From the NCBI RefSeq assembly GCF_040750475.1, contig NZ_JABJVY010000001.1, positions 1 to 64,000 of the forward strand: a stretch of 64,000 bases of DNA, written 5' to 3'. Shown in pieces: positions 8,109 to 16,883 of this stretch; within the stretch, counting starts at the first letter, position 1; every line of letters starts with the position of its first letter. A program made the position numbers and the translations under genes. The notes beneath the pieces were generated by a model. It was not told the origin of the DNA. It was given only the letters and a program-made list of their open reading frames with translations, and made no database searches. The DNA is from Amorphus sp040750475 (lineage in GTDB: Bacteria > Pseudomonadota > Alphaproteobacteria > Rhizobiales > Amorphaceae).

Positions 8109-8946
8109 GGTCACATACCCATAAACGCGATTCCCAATCAGCGGCTGTGCTTCTCTTCCTGCAATCGACAGGAGGCTGAGATGGGGCGTTTCGATCTGAC
8201 GGATTTCGAGTGGTCGGTGATCCAGCCGTTGCTTCCTACGAAGGTGCGCGGGGTGCCCCGCGCCGATGACCGAAAGGTCCTGAACGGCATCTTCTGGCGG
8301 TTGCGCACGGGGGCTCCCTGGGCCGACATTCCGGCGCGCTACGGTCCGCACACGACGTGCGTGAACCGCTTCAACCGGTGGCGCAGAGCCGGCCACTGGG
8401 CGCGCATTCTCGAAGCCGTATCAGCCGCTTACGATGGTGACGTGAGATGATTGACTCCTCCTCGATCCGCGTCCACCAGCACGCCGCCAACGGTCAAAAA
8501 AAGATGAGCGATCCCGTTGCATGGGTCGTTCGCGCGGCGGCCAGATCACCAAAATCCATGCCCTCGTTGATGCCGAAGGCCGGCCGATCCGCCTCAAGCT
8601 GACCGAGGGCCAGGCCCATGACGGACGCTCGGCCTCCGACATGTTCGAGACCGTCGAGGCCGGGCATATCCTGCTCGCCGACCGCGCTTATGACGGCGAC
8701 ACGCTCCGCGCCGCGATGGCAAAGCGCGGCGCATGGGCCAACATCCGAGCCATGCCGAACCGCGTCAAAACCTTCCCGTTCAGCGCATGGGTCTACCGCC
8801 AACGCAACGCCGTCGAGCGGTTCTTCAATAAACTCAAACACTTCAGGGCCGTAGCCACCCGATACGATAAGCGCGACGACAACTTCCTCGCTTCCGTCCA
8901 GCTCGCTTCGATCCGCATCTGGTTGCGGAGTTATGAGGCGGTCACC
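8109..8946 (+). mobile_element. IS5-family insertion sequence, copy 1 (decayed)
   Basis: An 838-base element nearly identical to the copy at 26939-27777. The terminal inverted repeats start GGTCACATACCCATAA on the left and GGTGACCGCCTCATAA on the right (11 of 16 positions agree). It has lost one base near 8442-8448 relative to the other copy, which breaks the transposase. The left flank ends in TA but the right flank begins TCGG, so no target duplication remains; a deletion or recombination next to the right end is the simplest reason. The layout with two overlapping frames and a TA target fits the IS427 group of the IS5 family. Confidence 0.88.
8181..8946 (+). pseudogene. IS5-family transposase, frameshifted
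   Basis: The first frame encodes the N-terminal DUF4096-type domain, from MGRFDLTDFEW, and stops at a TGA at 8448-8450. The intact copy reads through at the equivalent place with GTGCAAATG, while here the sequence is GTGAGATG, one base shorter. The DDE domain continues in another frame from about 8521 (MGRSRGGQ). The slippery run CAAAAAAAG is still present. Because there is no TAG from a target duplication at the right end, the second frame runs on past the element to 9249. The copy is almost certainly inactive by itself, though the intact copy could act on its ends. Confidence 0.85.
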
Positions 8947-9015
8947 TCGGCCGAAGTGAGCCATTTCTCCTCGTTCAAATTGGCTCAATTCGAACGGACA
9001 GCACTCCATCTCCCA

Positions 9016-9882
9016 CTATTGATTATAGTTTTCGGCATAGTGCGCCGCGATTTCATCCGACGTCGTCAACCATACGCCTTCATGATTCGCGATGTATTCA
9101 AGTGCCTTATCGAGATATTTATGCCTAAACGGCTGATTGATGATGAATGGATGAAGGCAGAGCGCCATCACACGTCCGGACTGCGCACTATCTGCATACA
9201 ACTGGTCGAACTGGTCGACGACCATCTGATAGAATTGCTCACCCGTTAGCGACTTACCGACAAACATCGTGACGTCGTTCAACTCGATCGAATACGGCAC
9301 GGACAGCATTCCTGGGATACTTAGCGGAAATGGCTGATCGTCGGAACACCAGTCGAGAAGGTAAGAAAGCCCGATCTCCTTCAGGATCCCAGGGGTCTCG
9401 AAGGTCTCGGTGAGTGCCGGCCCGAGCCACCCTTTGACGGACTGTCCTGTTGCTTCGCGAATCGTATCGACGACGTTCGTCAGATATTGTCGCTCCTCCT
9501 CAACGGTCATGCCTGCCTGCAGGATGGAATTGTTCTTGCCGTGGGCGAGCCAGGCCCATCCGCGCTCTTTGCCTGCCTGAATGACCTGCGGATAGCGCTC
9601 GCAGCAATCTGAGTTGAGCAACACGGAGGCACGCAGTCCATATCGATCGAGCGACTCGATCAGACGCCAGATACCGATCCGCAACGCATAATCGCGCCAG
9701 CCGAAATTGAGGGGATCGGGCGCAAGACCAGCTGTGCCGGGGAAGATGCTCGTGGAGGGCTTGTCGACTTCGTAGTGCTCGACGTTCAATCCGACATAGA
9801 ACGCAACCCGCGCTCCGTTGGGCCACGCGAGCTTCGGACGCGAAACGATCGGCGAATATTCGTAAAGCCTATTGTCCATCAT
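9016..9882 (-). CDS. CE4-fold amidohydrolase (polysaccharide deacetylase / PuuE-like)
   Basis: A 288-residue cytoplasmic protein of the CE4 fold and the second such enzyme in the window. It has the NVEHYEV start of the PuuE-like branch, a His in AHGKNNS near residue 114 and a late His in CLHPFIINQ, both usual metal-site regions in this branch. These enzymes open cyclic amides, imides or ureides, or remove small acyl groups. The GGGAG site precedes two ATG codons; 9882 is used, and 9879 is equally possible. It is the last gene of the large minus-strand operon and lies eight bases after the cysteine hydrolase gene, which suggests consecutive steps. Similarity to the CE4 protein at 5707-6552 is only at the family level. 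Confidence 0.8.
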   Translation of the reverse strand: MMDNRLYEYSPIVSRPKLAWPNGARVAFYVGLNVEHYEVDKPSTSIFPGTAGLAPDPLNFGWRDYALRIGIWRLIESLDRYGLRASVLLNSDCCERYPQVIQAGKERGWAWLAHGKNNSILQAGMTVEEERQYLTNVVDTIREATGQSVKGWLGPALTETFETPGILKEIGLSYLLDWCSDDQPFPLSIPGMLSVPYSIELNDVTMFVGKSLTGEQFYQMVVDQFDQLYADSAQSGRVMALCLHPFIINQPFRHKYLDKALEYIANHEGVWLTTSDEIAAHYAENYNQ

Positions 9883-9890
9883 ATTCTCCC

Positions 9891-10547
9891 TTATGATCCG
9901 ATCGCACCAAAGTGGGCGTCGATCTTCTCGATCGTGTCATCGAGGCTCATAACGTCACCGTATTTCGCCTGGATATCGAACAGGCTTTGCGCATGCGCCG
10001 TAGTCGAGCGATCCCCCACCGCTTCCTTAACGACGATTGGCATGAGACCGTATTGGACCGCATCCACGACGGTCGCCCTGACACACCCGCTGGTCGTACA
10101 CCCCGTAACGATCAGAGTGTCGATCCTACGCGCCTGAAGGCGCGAGATGAGATCAGTGCCGAAGAAACAGGACGCATATTTCTTATTGAACACCGACGCA
10201 TCGGCCCGCTTACGCAACCGCGGGTCCAGTTCGACGGCAGCCGAGCGAGCTGTCAGATCGAAAAGCCCGCTCATCTTGCGTCCCCATACGCCAGCATCGC
10301 GACAATCCGCATCGTCATAACAAACGACTGAGAAGAAGGTCGGAATCTGCGTTTTCTCGGCAGTTTCCAGAAGGCTGTTGATGTGCCCGATCTGCGGGCT
10401 CAGGTCTGAACCGAGGGGCATATTCGGATCCGTAAAGGCACGCATAATGTCGACGACAAGGAGCGCCGGGTTCTCACCAAATCCAATTGCGCCACCAAAG
10501 CCGCGTTTACTAAAGAACTCAAGTTCATCAGAAGACGCGTTGGTCAT
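9891..10547 (-). CDS. Isochorismatase-fold cysteine hydrolase (amidase-like)
   Basis: A 218-residue hydrolase of the isochorismatase/N-carbamoylsarcosine amidase fold. The Asp-Lys-Cys triad is visible: Asp33 in LLVVDIMRAF, Lys122 in KKYASCFFGT and Cys155 in TTSGCVRAT. The Cys marks it as an amidase-type enzyme that splits amides, ureides or carbamoyl groups, unlike true isochorismatase. The ATG at 10547 follows a GGAG site; a longer frame to 10601 lacks one. It stands directly before the CE4 hydrolase gene, so a ring-opening hydrolase plus open-chain amidase pair is a reasonable inference. A clear paralogue lies at 39674-40318. Confidence 0.85.
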   Translation of the reverse strand: MTNASSDELEFFSKRGFGGAIGFGENPALLVVDIMRAFTDPNMPLGSDLSPQIGHINSLLETAEKTQIPTFFSVVCYDDADCRDAGVWGRKMSGLFDLTARSAAVELDPRLRKRADASVFNKKYASCFFGTDLISRLQARRIDTLIVTGCTTSGCVRATVVDAVQYGLMPIVVKEAVGDRSTTAHAQSLFDIQAKYGDVMSLDDTIEKIDAHFGAIGS

Positions 10548-10706
10548 TGATTTTCTCCATCGATCGATCGTCTTTGAAAGTTGTCCGTTGGGTCCGACCA
10601 TGACCCGTGTATGGATGTCTTCTCAAACGCGCCAAGGTGCGCCGCCGGCGTCAAACCCGCCGTGCGGCGGCCACGCAGATGAAGAGACCGACTTCGGCGG
10701 AGCTCC

Positions 10707-10752
10707 CCGGGCCCCAGGCGCCATTCAACGGATCGCTCGCCCTGGGGCCCGG
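10707..10752. terminator. Strong GC-rich hairpin between aldolase and hydrolase genes
   Basis: Perfect 12-base arms (CCGGGCCCCAGG at 10707-10718 and its complement at 10741-10752) enclose a loop of about 22 bases. No T run follows on either side, so it may attenuate or protect the transcript inside the operon rather than end it. The remainder of this 283-base gap (10548-10830) has another CG-rich inverted repeat near 10640-10670 but no gene. Confidence 0.45.
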
Positions 10753-10830
10753 CCTTGAAACGCGCCGTGACGAAGTCGCGGTTTCGCCTATCTAAATCAG
10801 GATATAGATCAGGCAGACAAAGGAACGCCT

Positions 10831-11559
10831 TTAGAGCCCTTCGTATCCCGCTCGTTTGACATAGTATGTCCAGGCCCGCTCCTGCGGCATCGGTCCTCTC
10901 AGCATCGACGCGGTCATGTCGATTTCCCCATCCGTCAAGTAAGACGGCTCCCCGAGCGGCAGAGCATTCAGGAGGACTTCAGCCGTTTCGTTGAGATACA
11001 CGGACGTGAACACGCAGTCCTTGACGCTGCTCGCGGCAACGGCCGCACCATGGCGCGCCAAAAGCACCACCGTGTCGTTTCCAAGCGTTTTTGCCAGCGA
11101 CACGCCCATCTCCCAGCAATCGACAAGCATGTTGGTGTCGCCGAACTCGGGCTGGCTGTCCCAGACGGGCACGTTCTTGCCGATCACCGATCCCATGTGG
11201 AAGACGGGCCGAAGCGGCGTCTTCGAGACGGTGAAAGGCAAAACGGAGCGGGCGTGATGATGCGAGACCGAATGGACGTCAGGACGCGCGGCGTAAATCG
11301 CGCCGTGGATGTAGCGCTCGGCGTAAGGTCTTTTTCCCTGCATACCGGACACGGGTTCGCCCTCGAGCGTAAACTCGAAGATGTCCTCGCGTGTCACGAG
11401 TTCCGGACTCCGCGAACGCGAGAGGAAAAAGTGGTTCGGTTTGACAGGGTTGCGGACGCTGATGTGACCAAAATCATCGATGACATCTTCATGCGCCAGG
11501 ATGCGATTGGCGATGACCAGATCGCGAACGGCTTCTTCTATTGCGGATTCGTCGGACAT
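10831..11559 (-). CDS. Class II aldolase/adducin family protein
   Basis: A 242-residue protein of the class II aldolase (AraD/FucA-like) family, which uses a divalent metal held by histidines to cleave or decarboxylate small hydroxy acids. The metal-site His pair is seen in HSVSHHHARS, and a further His occurs in LLARHGAAV; GHISVRNP is the typical N-terminal segment. The ATG at 11559 starts just ahead of the fold; a TTG at 11589 would add ten residues and has a weak GAGGT ahead. It lies between the aldehyde dehydrogenase gene and the cysteine hydrolase gene in the same operon. Family members in aromatic pathways sometimes act as decarboxylases, so a decarboxylase role is possible. Confidence 0.82.
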   Translation of the reverse strand: MSDESAIEEAVRDLVIANRILAHEDVIDDFGHISVRNPVKPNHFFLSRSRSPELVTREDIFEFTLEGEPVSGMQGKRPYAERYIHGAIYAARPDVHSVSHHHARSVLPFTVSKTPLRPVFHMGSVIGKNVPVWDSQPEFGDTNMLVDCWEMGVSLAKTLGNDTVVLLARHGAAVAASSVKDCVFTSVYLNETAEVLLNALPLGEPSYLTDGEIDMTASMLRGPMPQERAWTYYVKRAGYEGL

Positions 11560-11610
11560 TTGGCGATAGACAACCTCTGAGAATGGCAAGGAAAAAGGAC
11601 CTCGTTCGCT

Positions 11611-13104
11611 TTATTGCCCGACGAGGTTGACGTGGATGTTCTTTTCCTGAGTGAAGGCGATCAGCTCCGAAAGCGATTCCTCACGCCCGATACCCGACTG
11701 TTTCGAGCCGCCAAAAGGCGCGCCGAGGAAGTGCTTGGAAACCTCATTGATCCAGACGAATCCCACCTCGACAGCCATCGCTGTCCGATGTGCTTGCGCG
11801 AGGTCCCGGGTCCAGATCGAGCAGGTCAGGCCGTACTCGAGGCCGTTCACCTCGTCGATCATCGCTTTTTCGTCCGACCAACGCCGAACCGAAAGGACCG
11901 GACCGAAGATCTCTTCGCGCGCGATCCGCATCTCAGGCGTGACGTCGGCAAAAATCGTCGGCTCAATGTAGTAGCCGCTTTTCAGCTCGTCCGTCGCCGG
12001 CGATCCGCCGCCACAGACCAGCCGGGCTCCCTCTTCCTTCGCACTGTCGATATACCCCATCACCCGGTCAAACTGCGCCTTGCTCACGAGCGCACCCATG
12101 GTGGTCGTCGGATCGGTCGGTATGCCGGGCTTGAAACGCGTGACCGCCGCGTTGACGCGTTCGACCACGGCGTCGTGGATATCCTCGTGCAGGAAGGCGC
12201 GGCTGGTCGAACCACACGACTGTCCGCACCAAGTGAAATTCATACCGCCAACAATGGCTTTGGCGACGGCGTCGGGGTCGGAGTCGGCAAAGGCGATGAG
12301 CGCGTTCTTGCCGCCGAGTTCGAGCAACACCGGCTTCACCGTGTCACTGGCCGAGCGCATGACGGCGCGTCCCGCAGCCACGCTGCCGATGAGCGTGACC
12401 TTGGCGACATCGGGATGACTTGCGAGCGATGCGCCGGCTTCTGTCCCGCCGGGAATGACGCTGAATGCACCTGCGGGCAGAAGGCCGTCGACGAGTTCGG
12501 CAAGCCTCAGCGATGACAGCGGAGCCTGGGCCGGCGGCTTGATGATTACCGCATTACCGGCGGCAAGCGGTGCCGCCATCTTGCCGCCACAGAACATGAA
12601 AGGATGATTGTAGGCGAGAATACGCGCGACGACGCCGAGCGGTTGACGTACGGAAAAATTTACCGCGTTCGGCCCCATCGGAATGGAGGCGCCCTTCATT
12701 TCCGTCACAAGGCCGGCGAAGAAATCCAGTTGGGCCGCAGCAATGTTGGCGTCACTGACCATTTCGGCGACCGGATTGCCGCAGTTCGCCGCATCGATTG
12801 TCGCAAGCTCGCGCGCGTTGTCGCGCAAGATACGGGCGATCTCCTTCAGCACGCGCGCACGTTCCAGCGGAGGCACATCGCGCCATTCGAGAAAACCCTT
12901 GCGCGCAGAGGCGACGGCAAGGTCAACGTCACCGGACGAGGCCTCGGCCACTTCCGCGAGTTGCACACCCAAGCCGGGATCAAAGGTCGGCGAACGGCCG
13001 CCATTGACGGGATCGTGCCAACCGCCTCCGAAATAGAGCGACAGATGTTCGGGCAGAACAGGCTTCCACGGTCCTTCCGATTTCGGATCGGCTGCAACAT
13101 TCAT
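11611..13104 (-). CDS. NAD(P)-dependent aldehyde dehydrogenase
   Basis: A 497-residue aldehyde dehydrogenase of normal length. It shows the Asn of AYNHP, the coenzyme segment IIKPP, the catalytic Glu of LELGGK and the catalytic Cys of GQSCGST, followed by EEIFGPV. The start is the ATG at 13104, behind GGAGAAAG; an upstream frame to 13176 overlaps the permease end and lacks a ribosome site. It lies between the ABC permease genes and the class II aldolase gene and so probably oxidises an aldehyde made in this pathway. The sequence is closest in style to betaine/aromatic aldehyde dehydrogenases, but the substrate is not decided. Confidence 0.92.
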   Translation of the reverse strand: MNVAADPKSEGPWKPVLPEHLSLYFGGGWHDPVNGGRSPTFDPGLGVQLAEVAEASSGDVDLAVASARKGFLEWRDVPPLERARVLKEIARILRDNARELATIDAANCGNPVAEMVSDANIAAAQLDFFAGLVTEMKGASIPMGPNAVNFSVRQPLGVVARILAYNHPFMFCGGKMAAPLAAGNAVIIKPPAQAPLSSLRLAELVDGLLPAGAFSVIPGGTEAGASLASHPDVAKVTLIGSVAAGRAVMRSASDTVKPVLLELGGKNALIAFADSDPDAVAKAIVGGMNFTWCGQSCGSTSRAFLHEDIHDAVVERVNAAVTRFKPGIPTDPTTTMGALVSKAQFDRVMGYIDSAKEEGARLVCGGGSPATDELKSGYYIEPTIFADVTPEMRIAREEIFGPVLSVRRWSDEKAMIDEVNGLEYGLTCSIWTRDLAQAHRTAMAVEVGFVWINEVSKHFLGAPFGGSKQSGIGREESLSELIAFTQEKNIHVNLVGQ

Positions 13105-13144
13105 GACTTTCTCCACATTACGGATCGCGAGGGGTAGCCTGGCT

Positions 13145-13942
13145 TCAGTGGCGTTCGTGTTCGACGCGGTCGGCAAGCCATCCCATTGAGGCGTTGGCGG
13201 CGACGGCCAACATGAAGGTCAGCAGCAGCACCGCGTACATTTCCGGTATTCGAAGGAAGTTGTAGTGCTGAATGATGAGGTACCCGAGGCCCTGATTGGA
13301 CAGCTTGATCTCAGCGAGAAGCGTGCCGATGAAGGCAACGCCGATCGCCAGCCGGAAGCTGGTCATCACCGGCGCCACCAGCGCGGGGATGTAGACCTTG
13401 GTCACAATCTGGTGCCAGCTGGCGTTAAAGGTCTTGGCCACACGCAGATAGACAGGCGGGATGTGCCGCATCCCGGCATGGGTGGCGATAACCACCGGGA
13501 AAAAGGCCGATAGCGCCGCCATCGCGACCTTCGATCCCATTCCCACCCCGAACACGAGAAGAAGGATCGGCAGGAAGATAATCTTCGGGGCCGGCCCCAG
13601 ATAATTGACCCAAGGCGAGATCATGCCGGCAATCAGTCTGGACGATCCGAACACGATGCCGACCGAAACCCCCGCAACCACGCCCACAACGAAGCCGCTG
13701 ACGACCTCGGTCAGCGTGCGAAACAGGTGCGGATAGAATTCCGGCGACGCCAGCGTTTCGAACATCGTGCGCAGGACAACGAACGATGACGGCACGACAC
13801 CCTCGAAGAAGAGACCGGAGCGCGAAGCCGCCTCGTAGATCGCCCACACGGCAAGCAGCGTGACGACACGAATAACGGTGACGCGCGAGATTATTGGGCC
13901 CGGAACCGCCCCTGTCGAAGCACTCACTGCGGATCCAGCCAT
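13145..13942 (-). CDS. ABC transporter permease (Tau/Ssu/nitrate type)
   Basis: A 265-residue inner-membrane permease of the BPD_transp_1 family with about six hydrophobic segments. The EAA-like loop that touches the ATPase is seen around the HAGMRHIPP to VAKTFNAS region. It overlaps the preceding permease gene by 19 bases, which points to coupled translation. Two different permeases are encoded here, so the channel is probably a heterodimer rather than the homodimer usual in TauC or SsuC systems. Importers of this class carry organic acids, sulfonates or aromatic acids such as phthalate; here the catabolic neighbours favour an aromatic or amide-containing acid. Confidence 0.88.
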   Translation of the reverse strand: MAGSAVSASTGAVPGPIISRVTVIRVVTLLAVWAIYEAASRSGLFFEGVVPSSFVVLRTMFETLASPEFYPHLFRTLTEVVSGFVVGVVAGVSVGIVFGSSRLIAGMISPWVNYLGPAPKIIFLPILLLVFGVGMGSKVAMAALSAFFPVVIATHAGMRHIPPVYLRVAKTFNASWHQIVTKVYIPALVAPVMTSFRLAIGVAFIGTLLAEIKLSNQGLGYLIIQHYNFLRIPEMYAVLLLTFMLAVAANASMGWLADRVEHERH

Positions 13943-14685
13943 TTCTCAAGCCATTCAAGTCCGGAGAAAAAGATCATGCTGGCAATAATGACGAAACCGA
14001 CGGCCGCATACATGCCGGGTATGTTGTAGCGGTCGTAAAGGTCGCCCACGAGGAAACCGAGGCCGCCGATACTCACGAGGAACTCGATCGCCACGGCATT
14101 GATCATCGCGTAGATCAGCGCCAGACGGATCCCGGTAAAGATCGACGGCAGAGCCGCTGGCAGAAGGACCTTCCAGAAGGTGTCGTGCGAGGACATGTTG
14201 AAACTACGTGCTACGCGCACATAGACGGGCGGAACCGACAGAAAGCCGCGATACGTACTCAGAATGATCGGCGTCACCCCAACGAAGACGCTCATCACCA
14301 CTATCGTGTGAAGACCGCGTCCCATGACGACAAGAAACAGCGGATAAAGCAGGATGACCGGCGCAGAGAATATGGCGCCGAGCCAGTTTTCGTAGGCCTG
14401 ACCGAAGTCACGCTGCCGGAAAAGGAACAACCCCACCGGAACGCCAATCACCGTGGACAGCAGCGTTGCGAGCAGCGTGATGCCAAACGTCAACGCAAAC
14501 AGGTGCGCAAGTCCTTCTTCGGTAAAAAGGCTCGGCACCTCCGCCAGCACGTCGCTCGGCAAGGGAATGACGAACGGCGAAATCAGCCCACCGCCAACGG
14601 CCAGCTGAAGGCAGCCACCGAGAGCGACGACGAGCAGGAGACCGGCGAATGCCGGCCCCCATCGATGTTCAACGAACGCTTTCAC
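13924..14685 (-). CDS. ABC transporter permease (Tau/Ssu/nitrate type)
   Basis: A 253-residue inner-membrane permease, partner of the gene at 13145-13942. The ATPase-contact loop appears as TYRGFLSVPPVYVRVARSFN, and a second family segment LLPAALPSIFTGIRLAL follows. It begins seven bases after the binding-protein gene stops and overlaps the next permease gene by 19 bases. The two permeases share the family layout but differ widely in sequence. Together with the binding protein and ATPase it makes a complete four-component importer. The ligand is unknown. Confidence 0.88.
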   Translation of the reverse strand: MKAFVEHRWGPAFAGLLLVVALGGCLQLAVGGGLISPFVIPLPSDVLAEVPSLFTEEGLAHLFALTFGITLLATLLSTVIGVPVGLFLFRQRDFGQAYENWLGAIFSAPVILLYPLFLVVMGRGLHTIVVMSVFVGVTPIILSTYRGFLSVPPVYVRVARSFNMSSHDTFWKVLLPAALPSIFTGIRLALIYAMINAVAIEFLVSIGGLGFLVGDLYDRYNIPGMYAAVGFVIIASMIFFSGLEWLEKWLDPQ

Positions 14686-14691
14686 GGTCGC

Positions 14692-15666
14692 TTACTCGCT
14701 GCTCGATCCACGTACCTCTTCGGCCGTCGACAGGAATTCGGAAACCTGCTCCTCCGTCAGCGGCTCGTCGAGCCGGTCGTTTTCAACCGCTTCCTGGACG
14801 TTCTGATCGGTCCCCTTGATCGGGAACGGCTGAAGCGCTTCGCGCGGATATCCACGATCACGCGCCGATTTGGCCTCTTCCATGGTAAGGTCGTTCATAT
14901 CGGCCCACATCTGCAGCGCCTCGTCGCTGTCGTAGGCCCAATCGAGCGTTTCCTGGTACGCGGCCAGGAAACGTTTGATGACGTCCGGATTCTGTTCGAG
15001 GAAATTGCGGTTGACGACGTGGTAGCGGACCGACTGTTCGGCCACCCCCGGCGCGTCGTTCCCGCTGGCGATAATGCGGATGTCGCCCGAGGCTTCCCGG
15101 TCGAGGCCGATCGGCACGGCCGACCAGCCGACATCGATCTGATCCGACATGACCTGGGTCATCGTCGCCGCCGGCCCGCCCGTGGGAACCAACTCCGCGT
15201 CGACGTCGGCCGCCGCGACGAGCTTGGCAGCGATGAGATTGGTCGAGGACCCCGGGCGCGAGAAGGAAACCGTGCGCCCGGCTGCGTCGGCGATACTCTT
15301 GATGTCGCTGTCGGCCTTCACATACCAGAAAAGGTCCGACGACCCGGTCATAGACGCGCCGATCACATCGATGGGAGCGCCCTTTGCCCAGGCACTGATG
15401 ACGCCCAGGGCGCCGGTGCCGACCGCAACGTCCATGCTGCCGGAGATGACCGACTGCTGCGCATCGGCGCCCCCGTCCGTCCAGAGGATCTCCAGATCGA
15501 TGTCGTGCTTATCGAAGATGCCGGCATCATCGCCGAATTGGATCAGCGTCTGATCCCAGAAGCCGCGCTGAGAACTGGCGACCCGGACGAGGTCGGCCGC
15601 GACGGCATGTCCTCCGACGACGGTGGCGAGCCCCACGGCCAATGCGGTTGTCTTCCAATGTTTCAT
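14692..15666 (-). CDS. ABC transporter substrate-binding protein (NMT1/TauA-like)
   Basis: A 324-residue periplasmic binding protein with a signal peptide ending near AVAA-DL. The fold is that of the NMT1/TauA/SsuA group, with a sulfonate- or carboxylate-type ligand cleft; GSMDVAVGTGA and the GPAATMTQVMSDQIDVGW region are typical. The start at 15666 follows GGGAGGAAAC; a longer frame to 15735 adds a basic leader without a ribosome site. It is the second gene of the operon that starts with the ATPase. Reported phthalate importers include systems of this general class, so an aromatic acid is a reasonable but unproved ligand. Confidence 0.88.
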   Translation of the reverse strand: MKHWKTTALAVGLATVVGGHAVAADLVRVASSQRGFWDQTLIQFGDDAGIFDKHDIDLEILWTDGGADAQQSVISGSMDVAVGTGALGVISAWAKGAPIDVIGASMTGSSDLFWYVKADSDIKSIADAAGRTVSFSRPGSSTNLIAAKLVAAADVDAELVPTGGPAATMTQVMSDQIDVGWSAVPIGLDREASGDIRIIASGNDAPGVAEQSVRYHVVNRNFLEQNPDVIKRFLAAYQETLDWAYDSDEALQMWADMNDLTMEEAKSARDRGYPREALQPFPIKGTDQNVQEAVENDRLDEPLTEEQVSEFLSTAEEVRGSSSE

Positions 15667-15700
15667 GTTTCCTCCCAGTCGTTTTTTCGAGTATTCGCGT

Positions 15701-16510
15701 CTACGCACTTTTGGCGACCGCGCCCGGCGCCTCACTTTCGGTGAGATACATGCTCGCTTCCTCCCGCAGATCGCGCCAAATCATCCCGACATAGTCGCCA
15801 AAGGCCTTGTCGGTAATGTTTTCGGAGCTTCGCGGACGCGGAAGATCGATCTCGATGATCTGCTTGATGCGTCCCGGCCGGTGCGACATGACGACGACTC
15901 TGTCGCTCATCTGCACGGCTTCGGTGATGTTGTGTGTGATCAGCAGGGTCGTCTGACGAATGTCCTGCCAAATCTGAAGGATTTTATCGCCCAGAAGCAG
16001 ACGTGTCTGTTCGTCGAGAGCGCCGAAAGGTTCGTCCATCAGCATGATGCGTGGCTGAAACGCGAGCGTGCGCGCGATCGATATCCGCTGACGCATGCCG
16101 CCGGACAATTCACGCGGCAACCGCTCCTCGAACCCCTCCAGCCCGACGAGCTTGATCAAATCTGCCGCGCGCTTGCGGCGTTCCTTGGCCGCGACGCCGG
16201 CTATCTCCAAAGGCAGCTCGACGTTGCGTATCGCGCTGCGCCACGGATAGGTCGACTCCTCCTGAAAGACCATGCCGATTTCCCGGTGCGGGCCCTGGAT
16301 GGTCATTCCGTCCACTTCGACTTTGCCGTCATGGTCGGTCAAAAGGCCGCCGACGATGTTGAACAGCGTCGACTTTCCGCAGCCGCTCGGCCCGATGATC
16401 GAAACGAATTCCCCTTCCTGAACGGAAAGAGACACCTCCGAAAGCGCACGAACGACCTGACCGTCTTTGGATTGGAACGCCTTCCCGACGTTTCGGATTT
16501 CTAGAACCAC
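15701..16510 (-). CDS. ABC transporter ATPase (TauB/SsuB-like)
   Basis: A 269-residue ATPase with Walker A GPSGCGKS, Q-loop VFQEES, signature LSGGMRQR, Walker B IMLMDEP and the switch His in ITHN, all intact. It powers the importer encoded downstream. The start is a GTG at 16510, eight bases after GGGGAGG; the ATG at 16514 is in a different frame. It is the first gene of the eight-gene operon extending to 9016, and a TTAG-N4-CTAA palindrome lies about 46 bases upstream of the start. The coding order ATPase, binding protein, permease, permease, enzymes suggests uptake and breakdown are expressed together. Confidence 0.92.
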   Translation of the reverse strand: MVLEIRNVGKAFQSKDGQVVRALSEVSLSVQEGEFVSIIGPSGCGKSTLFNIVGGLLTDHDGKVEVDGMTIQGPHREIGMVFQEESTYPWRSAIRNVELPLEIAGVAAKERRKRAADLIKLVGLEGFEERLPRELSGGMRQRISIARTLAFQPRIMLMDEPFGALDEQTRLLLGDKILQIWQDIRQTTLLITHNITEAVQMSDRVVVMSHRPGRIKQIIEIDLPRPRSSENITDKAFGDYVGMIWRDLREEASMYLTESEAPGAVAKSA

Positions 16511-16555
16511 TCATATCCTCCCCGGTTCCTATCCAGACGACCAGAGCGTCAAAGA

Positions 16556-16567
16556 TTAGAACTCTAA
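16556..16567. promoter_or_regulatory. Operator-like palindrome TTAGAACTCTAA
   Basis: A perfect TTAG-N4-CTAA palindrome, extended to 14 bases (ATTAGAACTCTAAT). On the minus strand a TTGACA lies at 16599-16594, and a weak -10 around 16575-16570 is directly upstream of the palindrome, so a bound protein would cover the transcription start of the importer operon. The same motif recurs at 19936, 23905 and 23967, with one-mismatch forms at 31809 and 32130. Confidence 0.6.
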
Positions 16568-16883
16568 TTAACCTAAATGCTGGTTTTGATTTTTGTCAAA
16601 CGGTTTCCCGTAATGGACGGCATACCCATCACCCACGAAGCATCGCGAAACCGCTTCCCAGCCTATATCCTTCGTTATCCAACGATTTATAAGATCGGCA
16701 ACGCGACCCGTACCGGCTCCAGCCCGGCTCGTCGCGTGCGGTTCGCCCGACAACGGACACCGGCAGGTTGTCGAGAATTGGCGTCGCGGCCCTCACCTCA
16801 CTTGGCAAGAATGGGTTGGCCTGTCGGCGAATGGAATGTAGGTGACACTCGTCTCGGCAGGCTTTTTTTCGTGGGATTACCGA
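16568..16883. other. Intergenic region upstream of the hydroxy-acid dehydrogenase gene
   Basis: The left end carries the leftward promoter. The remainder, up to the plus-strand dehydrogenase start, contains no convincing gene. A half-site like CGTTATCC at 16673-16680 resembles the operator in the 5.5 kb region but lacks the second arm. No clear plus-strand promoter or terminator was seen. Confidence 0.3.

Noticed and set aside
8521..9249. A 242-residue plus-strand protein starting in the IS
   Set aside because: Only the first part is transposase; the rest is read-through into the 3' end of the CE4 gene because copy 1 lacks the stop made by the target duplication.
5707..9882. CE4 proteins as chitin or peptidoglycan deacetylases
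   Set aside because: Neither has a signal peptide and both lack the TFDDG motif; the sequence style and neighbours fit cytoplasmic small-molecule amidohydrolases.
13894..15744. A 616-residue plus-strand open frame opposite the importer genes
   Set aside because: It covers parts of four real genes and has a composition typical of antisense reading.
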